From contig JARGXX010000121.1 of the NCBI GenBank assembly GCA_030374765.1, positions 744,001 through 808,000 on the forward strand: DNA of 64,000 nt, given 5' to 3'. Numbering within the stretch: position 1 is the stretch's first letter; every line of letters begins with the position of its first letter. The position numbers were made by a program, and so were the translations under genes. This document shows positions 33,001 through 44,155 of the stretch, one piece after another. Origin of the DNA: Agarophyton chilense. Its lineage: Eukaryota; Rhodophyta; Florideophyceae; Gracilariales; Gracilariaceae. A model generated the notes under the pieces. It was given only the letters and a program-made list of their open reading frames with translations. It ran no database searches and was not told where the DNA came from.

Positions 33001-34938
33001 TCACGGGTTCGGCTCACCGCCCCCGGGTTGGTTACCTCCCTGGAGGCGGGTGATCAAGGCCTCGCGCATCGCGGCAACATCGCCACTCGCTGCGTTGGTC
33101 CCCAGCCCCACCTGTCGCAGGAACTGGGAGATCACGGCCGCCTGACCCGCCGCAGCGGAGCTCGCATCGCCTGGGGCGGACGCCCCACCACTTGGGAGAC
33201 TCACCGGTGGAACCGGAGGTGGTCCAGCTACCGCGTACTCCGACCCAGCCCCCGCGGGGTTATCCAAATCCACGTAGGGCGTGGCTGACGCCCCCGCGTT
33301 AGAGGGACCTTCAGCTTCGGATCCCTCGACCCCCGCCTCGGCGTACGCTTCCCCGTCGTCGGGTTCGTTGTCCACCATTGGATAGTCGCCGTCGTAGACG
33401 TGGTAATATTCATCCGCGTCCACGAAACCGATCGGATGCCCCTCAGGGATATGGCGCGGTGCAAACTGGAGTTCGTTCGCTTCCTCCGCGGAGATTTCGT
33501 GCCCTTCCCAAGGGTCAAAGTATACGAAATCACCTCCCAAGGGAGTACGCCTTCCTGGTGACAGGTCCTGACCCCGGCTACCCACGGTGCGCCCGCTTTG
33601 TTCAATCGGAACGGTGGTCCAGTCCAACTGGTCGATGTAATCGAGAAGACCCGCCACTTCTCCGGCGTTGGTTACTCCACCAAGTGGGATGCTCTGGTCC
33701 AGGCTGCGAATCGCGGACCTCAACCGGAACGGAAGGAACCACAGTCTGTACTGGTCATACACCTCCCAGAGGATGAACACCGCCGCGCGGACTTCCCATT
33801 CGGTAATCACCACGGACCACAGTCCGGACTCGGGATCCTCGATGAGGTACGAACCGTAATACGTGATGATTGGTGGCAGCTCGATGTAACAGCCCCGGCA
33901 GGCCTCAAGGTTCGACCACCACGGTGGAATGAGGACATAGCGACCCCTTCGGTCGGCCACGCGAAGGCGTTTGATCTCCACGTTTTGATACGGGACCAAA
34001 TACCCGAATCGGGATCGTGCTCGACGCTCGAAGCGGATCAAGGCGAGGAAGTTGGCCCGCGCAAGTCGACGCATGTAGCGGAATTCTGCCCGGATAATCG
34101 GTCGCGTCCAGCACATGGCCTCTTGCCGTGCTATCGGGATGCCCCTCCACGAGAGTGTTTCCAAACCCGCCAGGCGGTCGACGTAATTAATCTCACCTTG
34201 AGTGCCGTAAAGCCGAATGTCGGTGCCGAGACCATCGGGGATGGGATATTCGAAAGGAGCCCGGCGAAGCCGTTGATGGCCAAGAAGGACGAAGGCCGCA
34301 TGAGCGGAAGCCGAGGTTTCCCTACCCCGGCGCGCCACAGCGTGGACCAGAACCGCTACGCGGCGTCGCCAATCCAACGAAGTTGTCGCCACGGCCGGAA
34401 TATCGCCCGGCAGCATCCCGTTTCTATCGGTGTACATCGCTATGAGCGCTTCGTTTAACACCGCAATCGGGTGGAACCACGGCGCAAGCCAGAGAACGGA
34501 CGCATGATGCCCAGGATGGCGCCCGACAAGCATGTCGTATGGCGGCCACCCTCTCGGGGGGAACATTCCGTACGGAGCAGCAGCCGCGTTCGCGATAGGA
34601 ATCTGCGGCGCAGCCGATGACGCGCTTTGCAAAAGCGGAGCGGACCGGAAGCCGGAGAAGTACCCCGCAAAGAGACGGTTGGGTTGATTGTTTTGGTTGC
34701 TCATCGGTGAGCGAAGAGGCCGGATGACCGGAAGAGGAGACCGGCGAAGCGGGAGACGATGCCGAGGAATCGGAGGACTGGCACGCAAGGATGCGGATTC
34801 AGTTGAGATGGAACGTTGAGAACGGTTGTTGCCACGAGACTGGAGTTTTGCCGCACTGCGTTTGTTGGCACCGGATGAAGTGGATCCCAGCGAGCTGGTT
34901 GCACTCTTATGCATTCGTCTCGGCGCGTCGCCCACCAT
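33001..34938 (-). CDS. Antisense gene of element 2, intact, 645 codons
   Basis: This opposite-strand gene runs from ATG (34936-34938) to its stop at 33001-33003, convergent with pol and 179 bases from its end. Residues 1-90 are basic and Ser/Arg/Pro-rich. Residues 125-440 form a compact region with LAPWFHPIAVL (151-161), CWTRPIIRAEFRY (276-288), RRGRYVLIPPWWSNLEAC (330-347), WSVVITEWEVRAAVFILW (374-391) and EVAGLLDYIDQLDW (427-440). An acidic stretch follows, then a C-terminal helix-like motif (FLRQVGL to SGDVAAMREAL, 606-628). The same blocks recur in elements 1, 3 and 4. There is no signal peptide, membrane span or known enzyme motif, so it is not a standard Env. A promoter would have to lie in the 3' LTR. 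Function unknown. Confidence 0.8.
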   Translation of the reverse strand: MVGDAPRRMHKSATSSLGSTSSGANKRSAAKLQSRGNNRSQRSISTESASLRASPPIPRHRLPLRRSPLPVIRPLRSPMSNQNNQPNRLFAGYFSGFRSAPLLQSASSAAPQIPIANAAAAPYGMFPPRGWPPYDMLVGRHPGHHASVLWLAPWFHPIAVLNEALIAMYTDRNGMLPGDIPAVATTSLDWRRRVAVLVHAVARRGRETSASAHAAFVLLGHQRLRRAPFEYPIPDGLGTDIRLYGTQGEINYVDRLAGLETLSWRGIPIARQEAMCWTRPIIRAEFRYMRRLARANFLALIRFERRARSRFGYLVPYQNVEIKRLRVADRRGRYVLIPPWWSNLEACRGCYIELPPIITYYGSYLIEDPESGLWSVVITEWEVRAAVFILWEVYDQYRLWFLPFRLRSAIRSLDQSIPLGGVTNAGEVAGLLDYIDQLDWTTVPIEQSGRTVGSRGQDLSPGRRTPLGGDFVYFDPWEGHEISAEEANELQFAPRHIPEGHPIGFVDADEYYHVYDGDYPMVDNEPDDGEAYAEAGVEGSEAEGPSNAGASATPYVDLDNPAGAGSEYAVAGPPPVPPVSLPSGGASAPGDASSAAAGQAAVISQFLRQVGLGTNAASGDVAAMREALITRLQGGNQPGGGEPNP

Positions 34939-34961
34939 CGCGGATGTCGTACTCGCGCCTC

Positions 34962-34973
34962 AGGAAGGGGATA
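34962..34973 (+). other. Polypurine tract of element 2
   Basis: AGGAAGGGGATA lies directly before the 3' LTR and would prime plus-strand DNA. It lies only 24 bases from the start codon of the antisense gene. Confidence 0.8.
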
Positions 34974-35767
34974 TGAAGTGCAACCCTCGTGAGGGCCGTT
35001 TTTCAGGACTTGGTTGTTTTTCCGCCTCGGGGGATACTTGTGAGATCTATGAGTAATACCGCTACTAGCGGGCTGGCGTAGCCAGGTGTATACGCGTTGT
35101 ACGCGAAGTGCACCGGCGGCCGTGCGCCGTGGCCCCGATTCGGGTGTGACTTACCCACGTGTACCATGGATGGCCCAGGACAGGTTGGCACAGCATAGCT
35201 GGACATTTCTCTATTTATTTAGCTTTATTACACTAGGTTAGGGAGCTTTCTACAGTATTCTACACTATATAGTGCCAGGGCGATCTCGCCCTAACACTCG
35301 GTAAACCTCTCCAACCAGGGTTCTTGGCTCTAAGTCTTTTTCCGCTTTCGCGAGTCTTCCACACTCTACGGAGGTGAAGCCGCGTTACTAACGGTAGACT
35401 TATCTACCCTGCGTCAACAGGAGACTCACCGCTGTTAGCGTGTATATCTTTCATACCACTGCCGTGTTCTCGCCCCAGTATTGGGTTTGCTACATATTTC
35501 TTTTGGCTCTCGTGGCCCATGCCCCCGATCGCCCCCACTGGGTGGTCCCTCCTTTATCACTTGCCCGCTTCCGTGGAATACAGCTCATACCTGGTCTGCT
35601 CCCTTCTAGCATCCCGCACTCTCCCCGCTTGGCGTGGCGGTGAACCTCGGCCTTACACCCCGACTTAGTCGTGTTCACTTCGGAGAGGCTCCGTCGCCGT
35701 GCTACCCTCCTTGGAGGAAGACTCGGACATCTTCGTGTGTTTCCCCCGCCCTTGGCGTTGCACTACA
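34974..35767 (+). repeat. 3' LTR of element 2
   Basis: This has equal length to the 5' LTR with about 19 differences by eye, 16 of them transitions. It is followed directly by the target duplication GCAAG and copia RT sequence. Confidence 0.95.
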
Positions 35768-35772
35768 GCAAG

Positions 35773-36835
35773 GAAGTGCTGGCCTTGTCCAAGGATGTTT
35801 GGAAATTTTCCATTGCCATTCCCACCAGCTCAGTGACAACTACAGTTCCACCATCTATTGTAAGTCAAGAAGCTTCCGTGCTCAAGCAAATGCTTGAATT
35901 TTTTGGCAACAAGCCCTTCCTCCAGCATCAAGCTCAGGGCTTTGAGCAGTATCCAGTATACAATGCATATACCAAGGAGGAATATAGCTTCCTCAAAACC
36001 GGCCAGCCTGTGCTTCGTGGCCATGTCCCACCTAGCGGCAGAATTATCTCCAGCCATACCCTCTATAAGGTGAAGCATAATGACGACGGCTCTTTGAAGC
36101 TGAAGGCCAGGATCGCCCCCTATGGGAATGAAGACTACCTGAAAGACATGCTGAGCAAAGACTGTGCAACCTGCCCGCCCACAGGTTTACACATCTTAGA
36201 ATGTATCGCCTCCCTGCAAGGCTGGAACCTCAACAAGACCGACGTCACCCCAGCCTTCCTCCAAACTGGCAAAAGAGCAGGGCGATGTTTATGTTCGCCC
36301 GTCAAAAGAGAGTAAGATGATGTCAACGCACGTATGGCTCCTTCTTGCGGCTTCCTACGGTCTGTTGAATGCCAAGGCAAAGTGGCAGCACGCATCGGAC
36401 GAGGTAACGGAGAACATCGGTCTGATACAGTGCACTCATATCCCGCAACTTTTTTATCACAAGGCTAACGGCAAACTTGTGCTACTTGTAGCCAAGATTT
36501 TGGACAACCTCAAAGTAGCCGGTGTTGATGATCGCGCTCATCGATTTCTAATTGCATTCAACGATCGCTTTAAGTTTGTTGTGGTCAATAATGGTTCAGG
36601 GAAGCTGAGGTTTTTCGGCATTAACACCATTCAGCATGAAGAACTCTCCATCGAAACAAACGCTGAATATAAGATGAACAGTATCATGGAATACCCAATC
36701 ACCCGCATGCGCCGCAAAGAGTCCGATCAGTGCATGAACAAGATCGAGAAAGCTGAGTTTGCATCCATCAACAGCTCGTTGAGCTGAATTGGAACAGCTG
36801 CCTCCCCACTCTGTTCCTTCTACAGTAGTCACCTT
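35773..36835 (+). pseudogene. pol: Element C reverse transcriptase
   Basis: The copia frame resumes after element 2 with EVLALSKDVWKF. RT motifs are LKARIAPYGNEDYLKDMLSK, CATCPPTG, WNLNKTDVTPAFLQTGK (catalytic Asp) and, after a one-base insertion near 36275, LLVAKILDNLKVAG. In most copia RTs that last motif has Asp-Asp, and here the second is Asn, so the enzyme would be impaired even without the frameshift. After a TGA replacing Trp it reads on into TAASPLCSFYSSHL, where element 3 is inserted. Confidence 0.85.
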
Positions 36836-37282
36836 TGTGAAGGAGCGATAATAACGGTTGAGCCCGGTAAGCTGCCGGGCCCTGGGGGATCTTGGAGGTG
36901 ACACGTGTACGGGTCGACCTCAGGTGGACTCATGTAGATTATTATTTTAATTTAATTTGTGTACTAGATTAGCACTACAGTGCCAGGGAGACCTCATTGC
37001 CTCGCCAGTACTATTTACTTGGCTCGAGTGACGCTTGTCCCTTAGAGTACGGTAGGCACCGTTAGGATGCTAAATAACCCCCTTTGGTATATAAGTTCCA
37101 CCCTTTGGTTTTCAAGCCATCGTTTCCGTAGCTCCAACCTGTAGGACTACGCAGTAAACGCCAGCCCATTTCACCAAGTACTCTGGGAGTGCCTCCGTCA
37201 AGGATTCGAACCTTAGGACCCGCTCTATTACGCTACCACCAGTCGAGACCCGTACGCTGCCTTAACCAGGCATTGCGTTACA
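36836..37282 (+). repeat. 5' LTR of element 3
   Basis: It begins TGTGAAGGAGCGATAATAA and ends GCATTGCGTTACA, and it pairs with 46649-47089. It contains a tRNA-like stretch on the minus strand (37195-37260). Confidence 0.9.
37195..37260 (-). other. tRNA-like stretch with Pol III A and B box matches inside the LTR
   Basis: On the minus strand the LTR reads TAGCGTAATAG, a full match to the A-box pattern TRGYNNARNNG. About 12 bases later it reads GGTTCGAATCC (37203-37213), a full B box. A T-arm can form around the B box, but there is no anticodon arm between the boxes and the acceptor ends do not pair. It is therefore not a working tRNA gene. The B box is unchanged in the other LTR (47009-47019). 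Confidence 0.5.
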
Positions 37283-37285
37283 TTT

Positions 37286-37303
37286 TGGTCTCCCGGCTTA
37301 GAA
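37286..37303 (+). other. Primer-binding site of element 3
   Basis: TGGTCTCCCGGCTTAGAA lies three bases inside the LTR and differs from the element 2 and 4 sites at one base. Confidence 0.8.
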
Positions 37304-37599
37304 ACCTTTGGAATAATTGAACGGACCAATGGAACGAAGAATCATCCGGATTCTAACCTTTGGTTTGATTCCCCAACGGACCAGAAGTACATAAGCGACC
37401 GCCATTATGCATGCAGGAAGCACACCCAACCAACCAGACCATAGGACCCCTACGGCAGGACGAATTGCGACTACAATGCCGGTGATTTAGCCTAACCCTC
37501 AGGTTGATACCGCTAGCGACCGTAGGAGCAGAAGGAGCCAGCCGCAAGAAGTACTGACCCCACTGGATAACCCTGAAACGATTCGCCGAGAACCCACGG

Positions 37600-39627
37600 T
37601 GACAGCGCGTTTACGAGAACGCCTCACCAGGACCACCTTTAAACCAGGGAAACCTCAAGAAGAAACCCCCCCCAGACCGAAGGCATTCGAGAAAACCTGC
37701 CCGCAGATCTTGCCGACCTTCTCTGGCCCCGTCTCCGTGAGCTCTGCTCAGCCCACGTGGATTCCATTATGGACGTGCAACTCGCTACGGCGATCGCTGA
37801 CCATACGGATTGCCTCATCGCGCGAATCGTCCCTAAGGTATTGGAGTCTGACTTATTCATAGACTTCTTCCTACAGGCCTTTCAAGCAGCCATCACCCGC
37901 CAGGCAGGCAATTTGGTCCCTAGTACCACCCCACCACAAATTAACCATCCGGTTTTCACATGACAACCCTCTACCCAACCCCCAGGAGTGGCGGAATTAT
38001 CCGCCCCTCGCCGGGAATACCATCAGGAAAACCCCATGATGGGCCAATCTAGGAGCAGAAGAGAAGCTCTGCGTCTAGATGAGAGAGAGGTTGCCCATCA
38101 GGAGAATCGGAAGGAGGGACAAGCGAGGAGCAGAAGAGAAGCTCCGCGTCTAGAAGAGAGACCGCTGGCCCCACCTGACGGATTATACGAGGTACAGCGA
38201 CCTCAGGGCCCCATCGGATCTGGTAGAGAGATCGACCCTTTAGGTCTTTACTCCGCTGGAAAGAAGAAAAGAAGCAACCATAGGAGAAAGAAGAACAGAA
38301 GAAGCAAAAGAAGAGACCATTCGGACACGAGTGATTCCGATTCGGCCTCAACCCAAACGACCGACTCGGAAGTGGATGAGGCTGCCGTTCGAGGCCTCAG
38401 ACCACTGACAACCACAAACGAACTTTTCGTCAAGGTTGTAGACTACCGGAATTACCGGCTGGCCGACAGGTCCGCGAAATATTCTGGTTCGGTGTCTCGC
38501 AGAGTCGCCATATGGGCCCAACGGATGCAACTAACCATTACGGACAAGTTCTCGGGTTCCGATCCCATTTCTGTCCTTAGGTTCCTCAGTGTGTTCCGTA
38601 CGTCCTGTGATCAGAACGGTGTCCACGAGGGCGCCGCTCTGTACCATTTCCCATTCTTCCTTACAGGACAGGCGCGTGACCGAGTGGTTTCGAAGATATC
38701 TGGCACAACTGACCTCGTGGATGCTCAAGACCGTGAACTCCTCAGGTCATACCCTCAGGTTGTTCACTACTTCTTGGAAACTTACCCCACGGATGACGTT
38801 ATAATGGATGCCCACCAGGAAGTAATATCCTTTAGGCAGAGCTCCAACATGACCGAATCGGCTTTCGCAGACGACCTATGGAACAAGGCTTACTGATGTG
38901 GAAAGGTGTTCTCCGAAGGGCGGCTTAAACGCCACTTCATCACGGGATTGTTCTCTGCCATTCGAACACATGTGCGCAATTACCACACGGAAAACCCGCA
39001 ATACTCCTTCCGAAGGCTCGTTACTTACGCTAAAGGTTATGGCAAGACATACAAAACCTCCAGGCACAACGCTGATATAACCAGAGGACAGGTAACTCCA
39101 TTGCATAAACCCAATCAAGCCCATTTGGTTAGCTCCACGGAGTCGGACGTGGATGCTTCACTCCATTACCGCGATTCGAGAGACGTCCTTGCGGTCAATT
39201 TCAGTACTCCTCCGTCTGGACCCTCATCATCATATACCTCTCAGGGTACTTCAGCGGCCACTGGACCACCCACATCCAAGTATTTTCCCTTTCCGCCGCG
39301 CAAGGACGTTTTTTTCGCTCCCCAAGGGCCTGCTTCCTCTGCCTGTCACTGACCCAACCTTGTGGCTGTATGAGTTATCTACCTAAGGACGCACGAAAAC
39401 CCCTCCTAGCCCTAAGGGAACATAATTACCGGGTGCAGAGATCCGAAGGAATGTATAACAGGGCACAGCAACGAACCACAGGGACCCCTGGAAGCTCACA
39501 CTATGCCACGCCTCCAGACACTCCGATCAAAGCCCCACAGGTCCACTCCATTGTAGATCCAACGTACGACCCCGTGGAAGAACCCTATTCTCAGGACGAA
39601 ACGGAAACCCCATCGGAAAACTCCTAG
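37600..39627 (+). pseudogene. gag: Element 3 gag
   Basis: A frame open from about 37690 reads NLPADLADLLWPRLRELCSA and DSIMDVQLATAIADHTD, then a TGA (37961-37963). It continues with two copies of a short unit (RSRREALRLDEREVAHQENR and RSRREAPRLEERPLAP) and a Lys/Arg/Ser-rich region. The core (VVDYRNYRLADRS, ISVLRFLSVFRTSCDQNGVH) aligns with the gags of elements 2 and 4. A TGA at 38894-38896 and a frame change near 39352 break it, and no clear zinc knuckle remains. The start codon could not be placed. Confidence 0.75.
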
Positions 39628-39755
39628 AAAAACGGTTCGAGGCAAATCCTCCATCTTTAAGCCCCTGCCTCAACCAACTGGACGTTCATGAGCCAAAGAG
39701 CTCCTCATCTCCCAATACAAACCACCCACAATGGATAACTCAGGATGAACCACAA

Positions 39756-40200
39756 TTGGAACACAGTAACGACCCCTTCTGTATCCTCAGGAAAGAGAAC
39801 TGTAAAGCTCGAGTAACCGTAGGACTCCGTTCCAGCAACTCTCGAGTGATCACAGCTGTATTGGACACAGGCGCTGGTCCCAGATTGGGCCATCCTAAGC
39901 TGCTCCCACTGGGTTGGCAAGATTTCGTTCAGGCAAGGAAGACCCCAAGGATTACCGATGCGTCTTGTGGACCAACGGACATTAAAGGGATAGTACCACT
40001 TTAGCTCAAGGCAGGACAATTCAAAGTCCGCACGTGGTTCCTCGTATGTCGTAACTTAGGCACTGAAGCAATCCTAGGAACCTCCTTTTTCGACCGATAC
40101 ATTAAGGCCATTTATCCAAACCTTAGGCAAGGCGCGTTTTACCGCGCACCTTCTATCTCCATAACTGGTTCAGTTCCAGGGCCAGAAGCTAATTGTAAAC
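39756..40200 (+). pseudogene. pol: Element 3 protease
   Basis: The aspartic protease site VITAVLDTGAGPRLG is intact near 39857-39890. After a stop (TAG, 40002-40004) the second conserved stretch EAILGTSFFDRYIKAI follows, matching PIILGCDFCDRF of element 2. Confidence 0.75.
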
Positions 40201-40434
40201 GGGCGGTTGTCTCCGAAAACACGAAGTCCAATAAGGTTTCCCGTCAAAGGCCATGACGATACCCCCGACGCCCTAAATCGCTGTATCGGTCCATTCCCAG
40301 TCCTCAGGTCTCGTAACGATTCAGAATCACCCGAAAACGATTCTGAAGCATTTTAATTTTATGGCCAATGGTGTAATGGACATCCACCCTAACAGGTTCT
40401 TTTTGGTCACAATCTGCGGTTACCTTCAGGTACA

Positions 40435-42216
40435 ATGATTTGTATCACTGTCCCCGCTCCCATGGCCATTATGGAGGCCCAACTGGATAACCTTGCGATG
40501 CTAACTCCCGACGAGGACGTCGACTCTTGGGAAGGGACGGTCGCCATCGGCGCAGAATTCGAATCCTATAGGCCTCAGGTACTTGATCTCCTCAGGGAAC
40601 ACCAGGCCATGTGGTCAGGTAGATTGGGCATAATAAGAGCCACTACACACCACATTGACCTTCAGGATGATGTTAATCCACAGTTCCAGCACCCATGCCG
40701 CACCGGCCTTAAGGGTAGGGAAATTGTCGCCGACCGGATGGACAAGATGCACAAAGCTCAAGTCATTGAGACGACGCCTCCAAACCGTTCCTAATGGGCA
40801 AGTCCCTTTGTACTTGTGGCGAAGAAAGATGGCTCCGTCAGGTTCTGTGTCGACTACAGGAAGCTGAACGCAGTAACCAAGAGGGATTCATACCCGATAC
40901 ACCGCATGGACGACTGTATGGATTCTTTAGGCGAAGCTGTCGTATTTACCACACTGGACGCTAACTCTGGATACTGGCAAATCCCTATGGCCGAAGACGC
41001 GAGAGCGCTGAAAAACTTTACCACCCATGAAGGTCTGTTCATATTTACTCGAATGCTCTTTGGTTTGAAGAATGCACCAGCCACGTTCCAACGGGTAACG
41101 GACATTATACTGTCCAGAGTCAAATGGAAGTTCGCCCTGGTCTATTTTGATGACGTCATAATCTTCTCACGGACCGTAAAGGAACACTTTCGCCACGTGA
41201 AGAAGGTGCTAACAATCCTACAGAACGCTGGAGTAACACTGAAGCTCCGCAAATGCGCGTTGTTACAGGCCCCAGTGGACTATCTCGGTCACGTCGTCCT
41301 CCCAGGAAATCTAAAGGTGGCTACACGGACAACAAATGCGATTCGCCAGATCAAGCCTCGTAGGACCCACACGGAACTAAGATTTTTCGTGGGCTTGTGC
41401 AACGTTTACCGACGGTTCGTCGAAGGGTTTGCCAAGATCTCGGCCCCTCTAAACGCGATGCTGAAGAAGGGAACACCTTGGGAGTTCGAAGCCCTTACGG
41501 ACGCCCAGTACGAAGCATTTCAGACCCTAAAGGACAAATTGCTGAACCCACCCATATTGGCCCTACCAGAGCCCAATAGGCCTTTCGTCTTGGACAAAGA
41601 AGCCTCTGATGTCCAAGTGGGTTGTGCACTGCTACAGGCACAGGAGTCACCGAAGGACTATCGACCTATTGGCTACTGGAGCAGAACGCTCACCAGCGCG
41701 GAGCAAAAGGACAGTACTACCGAAAAGGAATGTCTAGCCAACGTATGGTCTGTATTGACATTCCGTCCGTACGTCGAAGGAACCAGGTTTATCAATAGGA
41801 CAGACCATGATTCACTCCGCTGGCTACTCAATATGACCGATGCATCGAGTCGCCTCGCTAGGTGGCGCCTCAGGCTGTCAGAATATGACTACGAGATAAC
41901 CTAAAGGCCAGGCATCAAGCACTAGGCAGCAGATGCCCTGTCGCCAATCATCACCTATGGAACTGATGACACCCCATTGGACGATCTAATTCCCTTCCCC
42001 TTTACAGATGATGGACCTCAGAACTACACGGAAAGAGATGACCTTATGGGTAAGGTTCCATCGGAGGATCCTGAAGTAAAGAAGAACGAAGTATACCTAT
42101 TGGACTGGGAAACAGTACCGTCCAATTTGGCACCACCTCAGCTTAATGCGATAGCCCCGGAGGAAAAAGAACTCCCCCCGATAGCTATTGGGGAACTCCT
42201 ACAGGCGCAGGTCTAA
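40435..42216 (+). pseudogene. pol: Element 3 RT and RNase H
   Basis: RT motifs are SVRFCVDYRKLNAVTKRDSY, FTTLDANSGYWQIP and YFDDVIIFSRT, where the usual Tyr-X-Asp-Asp has Phe at X. RNase H has LDKEASDVQVGCALLQ (the first Asp of DTDAS is changed to Lys-Glu), TEKECLANVWS and NRTDHDSLRW. In-frame TAA codons stand at 40792-40794 and 41902-41904, with another stop near 41932. The enzyme is inactive. Confidence 0.88.
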
Positions 42217-42243
42217 GACGAGTACTGCAAGTAAACAGCCCAG

Positions 42244-43382
42244 TTGGTAGGAACCCCAGGATGCCTATTCGAGTATGACCGATTTGGACTACTACGTCGC
42301 CGCTCAACAATGGATGGCGCACTCCAACGGGTAATACCAACTTTGCTAAGGGCGCGATTCCTATACCTCGCCCATTTCTCCCGCTCGGCTGGCCACCCTG
42401 GAGGCCAAAGAATGTACCAGACCCTAAGGAAGTTCTTCTACCGGCCACTAATGGCGCAGGGCATATGGCAAACCGCACGGAACTGTGCATCTTGCGCACA
42501 AATCCGAGGGTTACGCGCCAACCATCAGGCCAAACTGAAGCTCTTCCCCGCCGCAGGTCCAATGGAATTTGTAGCAATGGATATACTTGGGCATTTGCCT
42601 AAGTCGTCCCATGGGAAACGGATTGTTTTGGATATAACCGATAGGTTTACCAGACTTACCCAAGTCCTACCCCTGGGAAAGACAACGGCCACAGATGTAG
42701 CCACGGACTTGTTGTCTCACTGGGTATATCGATATGGCATTCCACTCTACCTCCTTACGGATAACGGCAGCTAGTTTATATCCAAATTCTTCTCGCATGT
42801 TTGTGCTACCTGAGGTATCAAACATGTGAACACCACGGCGTACCACCCACAAACCAATGGCCAAGCCGAACGCTTCAACCGCACCGTCTAGACCGATTGG
42901 CACACTACGTTTCGGAGCACTAATTGGACTTGGACGAATATGTTGGGCCACTGGTTTATGCCTACCACACGCAGGTGAACGCTTCTACAGGGACAACTCC
43001 TTTCGTCTTAACGCTAACGAGAGCGCCGCCGCCGATAGCTGTTGACCTTCAGGAGTCTATCATACCCCAGAACATAACTGATGGGATGACTCCTGCCCAG
43101 GCGAGGCGCTACTCAGGCCAACGCATTGACCGCATTCTGTAATCGGCCATAACTGTACTAACCAAAGCCCAACGGCGCTACAAGTCCAACTTCGACAAAG
43201 CCGTTTGGAACACACCGACCTTTGGGAAAGGAGATCTGGTTTACCTGGATCGGCCACCGAAGGACAGTGAAGAACTCGAGAACACTACGCAGAAGCTCTT
43301 ACCCCGCTCTACGGGACCATACAAATTCCTTAAGGCCAAGGATCACACCATCACTTTACTCATTGACGGCCTACAGGACACC
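42244..43382 (+). pseudogene. pol: Element 3 integrase
   Basis: The integrase has an HHCC finger (LAHF, GHPGGQ, then NCASCAQ) and a complete set of DDE residues: VAMDILGHLP, LLTDNGS and, after a stop (TAG 42772-42774), HPQTNGQAERFNRTV. Frame changes follow near 42890. The C-terminal domain is visible as KLLPRSTGPYKFLKAKDHTI near 43290-43350. Catalytic residues survive although the frame does not. Confidence 0.85.
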
Positions 43383-43973
43383 GTGTCTATTGACCGCGTG
43401 ACACGAGCTCCCAGTTCCTCCGGACCACGAACGTCCCAGCCCCCTGGCCCAACGGAAGCACCACGACCTCAGGTCGACACTCAAGTCTCCACACCCCCTA
43501 AGGCAGTTCCCGAGGACTCGACTAGCCCCACGGACACAATGGTCAGTGCCAACTACTATGACCCATCGCTCCCAACCGACTCCGATGGATTCGCCCCTCT
43601 GGACCACACTCTCCTTCCGGACGATGAACACAAAACGGAATATGTGATTGAGCGCATCATATCCGCCGGTATGGGAGAAGACGGAACTATGCACTATCGC
43701 GTCCGCTTGTTCGGCTACACACCTGAGGAAGATACTTGGCAAGAGACTCAAACAATTCCGGCTAGTTTTATCGCCCGCTATTGGCGCAGAATCAGCCACT
43801 TAGAGCGCGACCTTCAGGAGGGGGCAATCATTGGTCCGAATAATCCAACCATTGGCCCGAATAATCCCAAAACGACTCCCAAACCGCCTCCCGACACGAC
43901 TGTTCCCCGGAGCACGACGGTTCGTCGTAGCTCCCGCATCAGGGAACTAATTCAGTCCTTGGGAGACACCTGA
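43383..43973 (+). pseudogene. pol: Element 3 linker and chromodomain
   Basis: Following SIDRVTRAP, a Pro/Thr-rich linker leads to a chromodomain at about 43635-43790 (EYVIERIISAGM, YRVRLFGYTPEEDTW, FIARYWRRI). Unlike elements 2 and 4, about 60 further residues follow, ending VRRSSRIRELIQSLGDT. The frame stops at TGA 43971-43973, 182 bases before the end of the antisense gene. Confidence 0.85.
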
Positions 43974-44155
43974 GGAAGACACGGGACGCTCTCGAGATGG
44001 AACGCCGGCCCGGGGCACGCACATTTGAGATACAAAAAAGACCTTGGGAAAGCACAAGCACTACTTTATTTAACTTACTCGAGTGACTAACAGAGGCCTA
44101 ACAGCCCTCGGAATGACCTCAAGATTCGCGGAAGCGCTTCGAACACCAACAGGAC

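Larger units (their letters stand above)
25532..35767 (+). mobile_element. Ty3/gypsy chromodomain element 2, integrase deleted
   Basis: This is a full-length insertion with 794-bp LTRs (25532-26325, 34974-35767), perfect 5-bp target duplication GCAAG (25527-25531, 35768-35772), primer site, polypurine tract, gag, pol and an intact opposite-strand gene. The LTRs differ at about 19 sites by eye (about 97.6%). Pol has one stop (31019-31021) and an in-frame deletion that removes the integrase. It lies in copia element C at the Tudor-like segment. Confidence 0.95.

Noticed and set aside
33001..34938. Antisense gene as an envelope gene
   Set aside because: It lies after integrase as env does, but on the wrong strand, and no signal peptide, Cys pattern or membrane segment is visible.
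37195..37260. A functional tRNA gene in the element 3 LTR
   Set aside because: The anticodon arm is missing and the acceptor ends do not pair. Only the A and B box patterns are present.
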